NCBI GenBank assembly: GCA_005223125.1 | Contig: NJBH01000016.1 | Location: 1-64,000 of the forward strand | Direction of reading: 5' to 3' | DNA length: 64,000 nt | Source: Promethearchaeota archaeon Loki_b32 | GTDB lineage: Archaea > Asgardarchaeota > Lokiarchaeia > Sigyniarchaeales > SOKP01 | Part shown: positions 62,674-64,000 of the stretch, in pieces | Position numbering within the stretch: the stretch's first letter is position 1 | Layout: every line of letters starts with the position of its first letter | Translations under genes and position numbers: made by a program | The notes under the pieces: generated by a model | What the model was told of the DNA's origin: nothing | What the model saw: only the letters and a program-made list of their open reading frames with translations | The model's database searches: none

Positions 62674-63582
62674 TTGAACTTTGATTTGAATGAAATCTCA
62701 CTTTTACCAAATTTAATAAACAAACCAGAAAACATCTCAAAATTGAAGATTGATGAAATCTCAAAAATATTAAAGACAGTTAAAAATATTTTGGAAGAGG
62801 AAAATTTACTCATAAAATTCAGTATTAAAGAAAAAGCTGAGGAAGTTTATGTGATAGGTGATATCCATGGAAACTTAGAAACACTAATGAAATTAGTCGA
62901 AATCATTAATAAAAATAACCCTAAAATCATCATTTTTTTAGGAGATATCGTTGATCGAGGACCAAAACAATTTGAGTGTTTATTAATTGTTTTAGCTTTA
63001 AAGATTCTTTATCCATCCAGATATTATTTTTTAAGAGGAAATCATGAAACCGTAGAAATGAATCAAATTTATGGTTTTTTTCAAGATTTTATTCATAGAT
63101 TCAATGATAAAATTAATTTCAATGAGATTTTAAACATTTACAATGTACTTCCATTATGCGCGTTAATTAATGAAACAATTCTATGTCTACATGGAGGAAT
63201 TCCGCAAGATATTGATATCTTAAAGAGACTAGAGGATCTTAAAGGAAAAGATTTCAATAGAGTATTTAAATCAATAGAACAAGGAATAGTTCAAATTATG
63301 TGGAATGATCCCAAAGATGGATTAACAGGTTTTTCAAATAGTTTTAGAGGTCCAGGAATTAAATTCTATGGAATCGAAGCTTTTGGGAATTTTATGAAAG
63401 CAAATAACCTTAAATATCTTATAAGAGCACATGAATGTTTTCCTGAAGGATATAGATGGTTCTTTAATAAAAGATTATTATCGATATTTACTTCTGCGAA
63501 TTATAGAGGATTTTATGCTCCAAACCCAGCATCTTATGCTGTTATCAAAAATAATGAAATAATTCCAAAATTTATAGAATAG
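62674..63582 (+). CDS. PPP-family serine/threonine protein phosphatase
   Basis: This 302-residue protein starts at TTG 62674. All PPP metal-site motifs appear: GDIHGN (62-67), GDIVDRG (90-96), RGNHE (121-125), then LCLHGGIP, MWNDP, IRAHE and FTSANYRGFY in the right order. These match eukaryotic PP1/PP2A-type phosphatases closely. Residues 1-55 are an extra helical N terminus. The expected role is protein dephosphorylation. No kinase gene is seen nearby. The gene is divergent from the methyltransferase. Confidence 0.92.
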   Translation: MNFDLNEISLLPNLINKPENISKLKIDEISKILKTVKNILEEENLLIKFSIKEKAEEVYVIGDIHGNLETLMKLVEIINKNNPKIIIFLGDIVDRGPKQFECLLIVLALKILYPSRYYFLRGNHETVEMNQIYGFFQDFIHRFNDKINFNEILNIYNVLPLCALINETILCLHGGIPQDIDILKRLEDLKGKDFNRVFKSIEQGIVQIMWNDPKDGLTGFSNSFRGPGIKFYGIEAFGNFMKANNLKYLIRAHECFPEGYRWFFNKRLLSIFTSANYRGFYAPNPASYAVIKNNEIIPKFIE

Positions 63583-63665
63583 TCAATTAATTTCTGAATG
63601 AAGATTTCTCTATTTTAAGAAATATAGTCTAAATGAAGATTAAATTAATACGAAAATTTCTTTAT

Positions 63666-63929
63666 TTATGTGATTTGAGTGGCATCTGGTTTTATGAAGA
63701 GAAGATTATTCCCACGGATGAAAATTTCATTATATTTAGCCACAGGCGTGCCTTCTAACAATTCAGTGCAATCTTCTAAGATGAGATTCATGTATGCGTC
63801 GATTTCCTTTAATAATCCCCTATATTCCGTTCCATCTTTTAATCTGAGTAAAATTATTGAGCTTTGAGCTGCTTGAAGGATAGATAAAGGGTTTTTTGAC
63901 CTTTGTTGATTATTGTTTCGACTTGACAT
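63666..63929 (-). CDS. Sm-like archaeal protein (SmAP)
   Basis: The 87 residues have Sm1 (SSIILLRLKDGTEYRGLLKE, IDAYMNLILEDC) and Sm2 (IFIRGNNLLFIKPD). Sm-like proteins form heptameric rings that bind U-rich RNA. N-terminal ~18 residues are polar and Gln/Asn-rich. Full length for archaeal SmAP. No L37e gene follows within the window. Confidence 0.93.
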   Translation of the reverse strand: MSSRNNNQQRSKNPLSILQAAQSSIILLRLKDGTEYRGLLKEIDAYMNLILEDCTELLEGTPVAKYNEIFIRGNNLLFIKPDATQIT

Positions 63930-64000
63930 TTTAAATTAACAAAATTATTATTATATTTATTGAAAAGATAATTTAAAGATAGAATTATTTAAATTAAAAC

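Noticed and set aside
1-64000. CRISPR array, rRNA or tRNA genes
   Set aside because: No regularly spaced repeats with unique spacers, no rRNA-like sequence and no tRNA T-arm/acceptor pattern was found by reading.

Overview
The window reads as one piece of an AT-rich archaeal chromosome, most likely from an Asgard archaeon (Lokiarchaeia-like), with about 1.1 kb of foreign sequence at its left end. The archaeal assignment rests on the rpoD(Rpo3)-L18e-L13-S9 gene order, a group II chaperonin, GTP-type PEP carboxykinase, an Sm-like protein, a Clp1-type RNA kinase and two Lrp-type regulators. The Asgard assignment rests on a GPP34/GOLPH3-family protein, a Rag/Gtr-like GTPase with a C-terminal roadblock-like domain, several other Ras-superfamily proteins (two with ruined nucleotide-binding motifs) and a eukaryote-type PPP phosphatase. 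This placement is inference from gene content; no rRNA or tRNA gene was seen.

Layout. 1-1112: GC-richer, purine-repeat sequence that looks eukaryotic and is probably an assembly chimera. 1.1-5.2 kb: decay zone with a truncated luciferase-family gene, a membrane-protein gene broken by two in-frame TAA codons and a wrecked paralogue of the neighbouring 180-residue protein. 5.3-9.0 kb: GPP34 protein, a ribbon-helix-helix-like protein, a degenerate small GTPase and membrane proteins, with three copies of a short repeat each placed just after a gene. 9.4-14.5 kb: a 113-residue helical protein followed by four further copies of its 3' end, which divide the region into units that each carry minus-strand coding material. 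14.5-20.7 kb: M28 peptidase, nitronate-monooxygenase-family enzyme, MglA-like GTPase, metallo-beta-lactamase-fold hydrolase, DUF3795 protein.

20.7-32.8 kb is the metabolic centre: an Lrp regulator, then on the minus strand hdrC-hdrB-hdrA(N half)-hdrA(C half)-mvhD/HTH-[hdrA-hdrA-mvhD fusion]-metV-metF, with an frhB-type F420/ferredoxin oxidoreductase gene divergent from hdrC. By analogy with the acetogen MetFV-HdrABC-MvhD complex, this should encode a flavin-based electron-bifurcating or confurcating machine tied to methylene-tetrahydrofolate reduction. The hdrA-mvhD module is present twice, once split into three genes and once fused in one 1153-residue protein. A serine hydroxymethyltransferase-family gene (45.4 kb) and PEP carboxykinase (33.8 kb) fit one-carbon and central carbon metabolism.

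33-44 kb: further GTPases, PEPCK, thermosome, TrpRS, a Rag-like GTPase, a degenerate GTPase/zinc protein, a tRNA-binding protein and TrmI. 44-51.5 kb: coiled-coil protein, SHMT, RNA polymerase subunit D with its ferredoxin insert, three ribosomal proteins, then divergent aroA and aroC. 51.6-64 kb: Gfo/Idh/MocA dehydrogenase, Mut7-C protein, FmdE-like protein, two alpha/beta hydrolases, Clp1-like kinase, an ATP-grasp protein, an orphan adenine methyltransferase, PPP phosphatase and SmAP.

The features most likely to be undescribed are the gene-tail repeats at 10.3-14.5 kb, the second short repeat series at 6.9-8.3 kb, the split-plus-fused HdrA-MvhD arrangement joined to MetVF, and the two degenerate Ras-like proteins.
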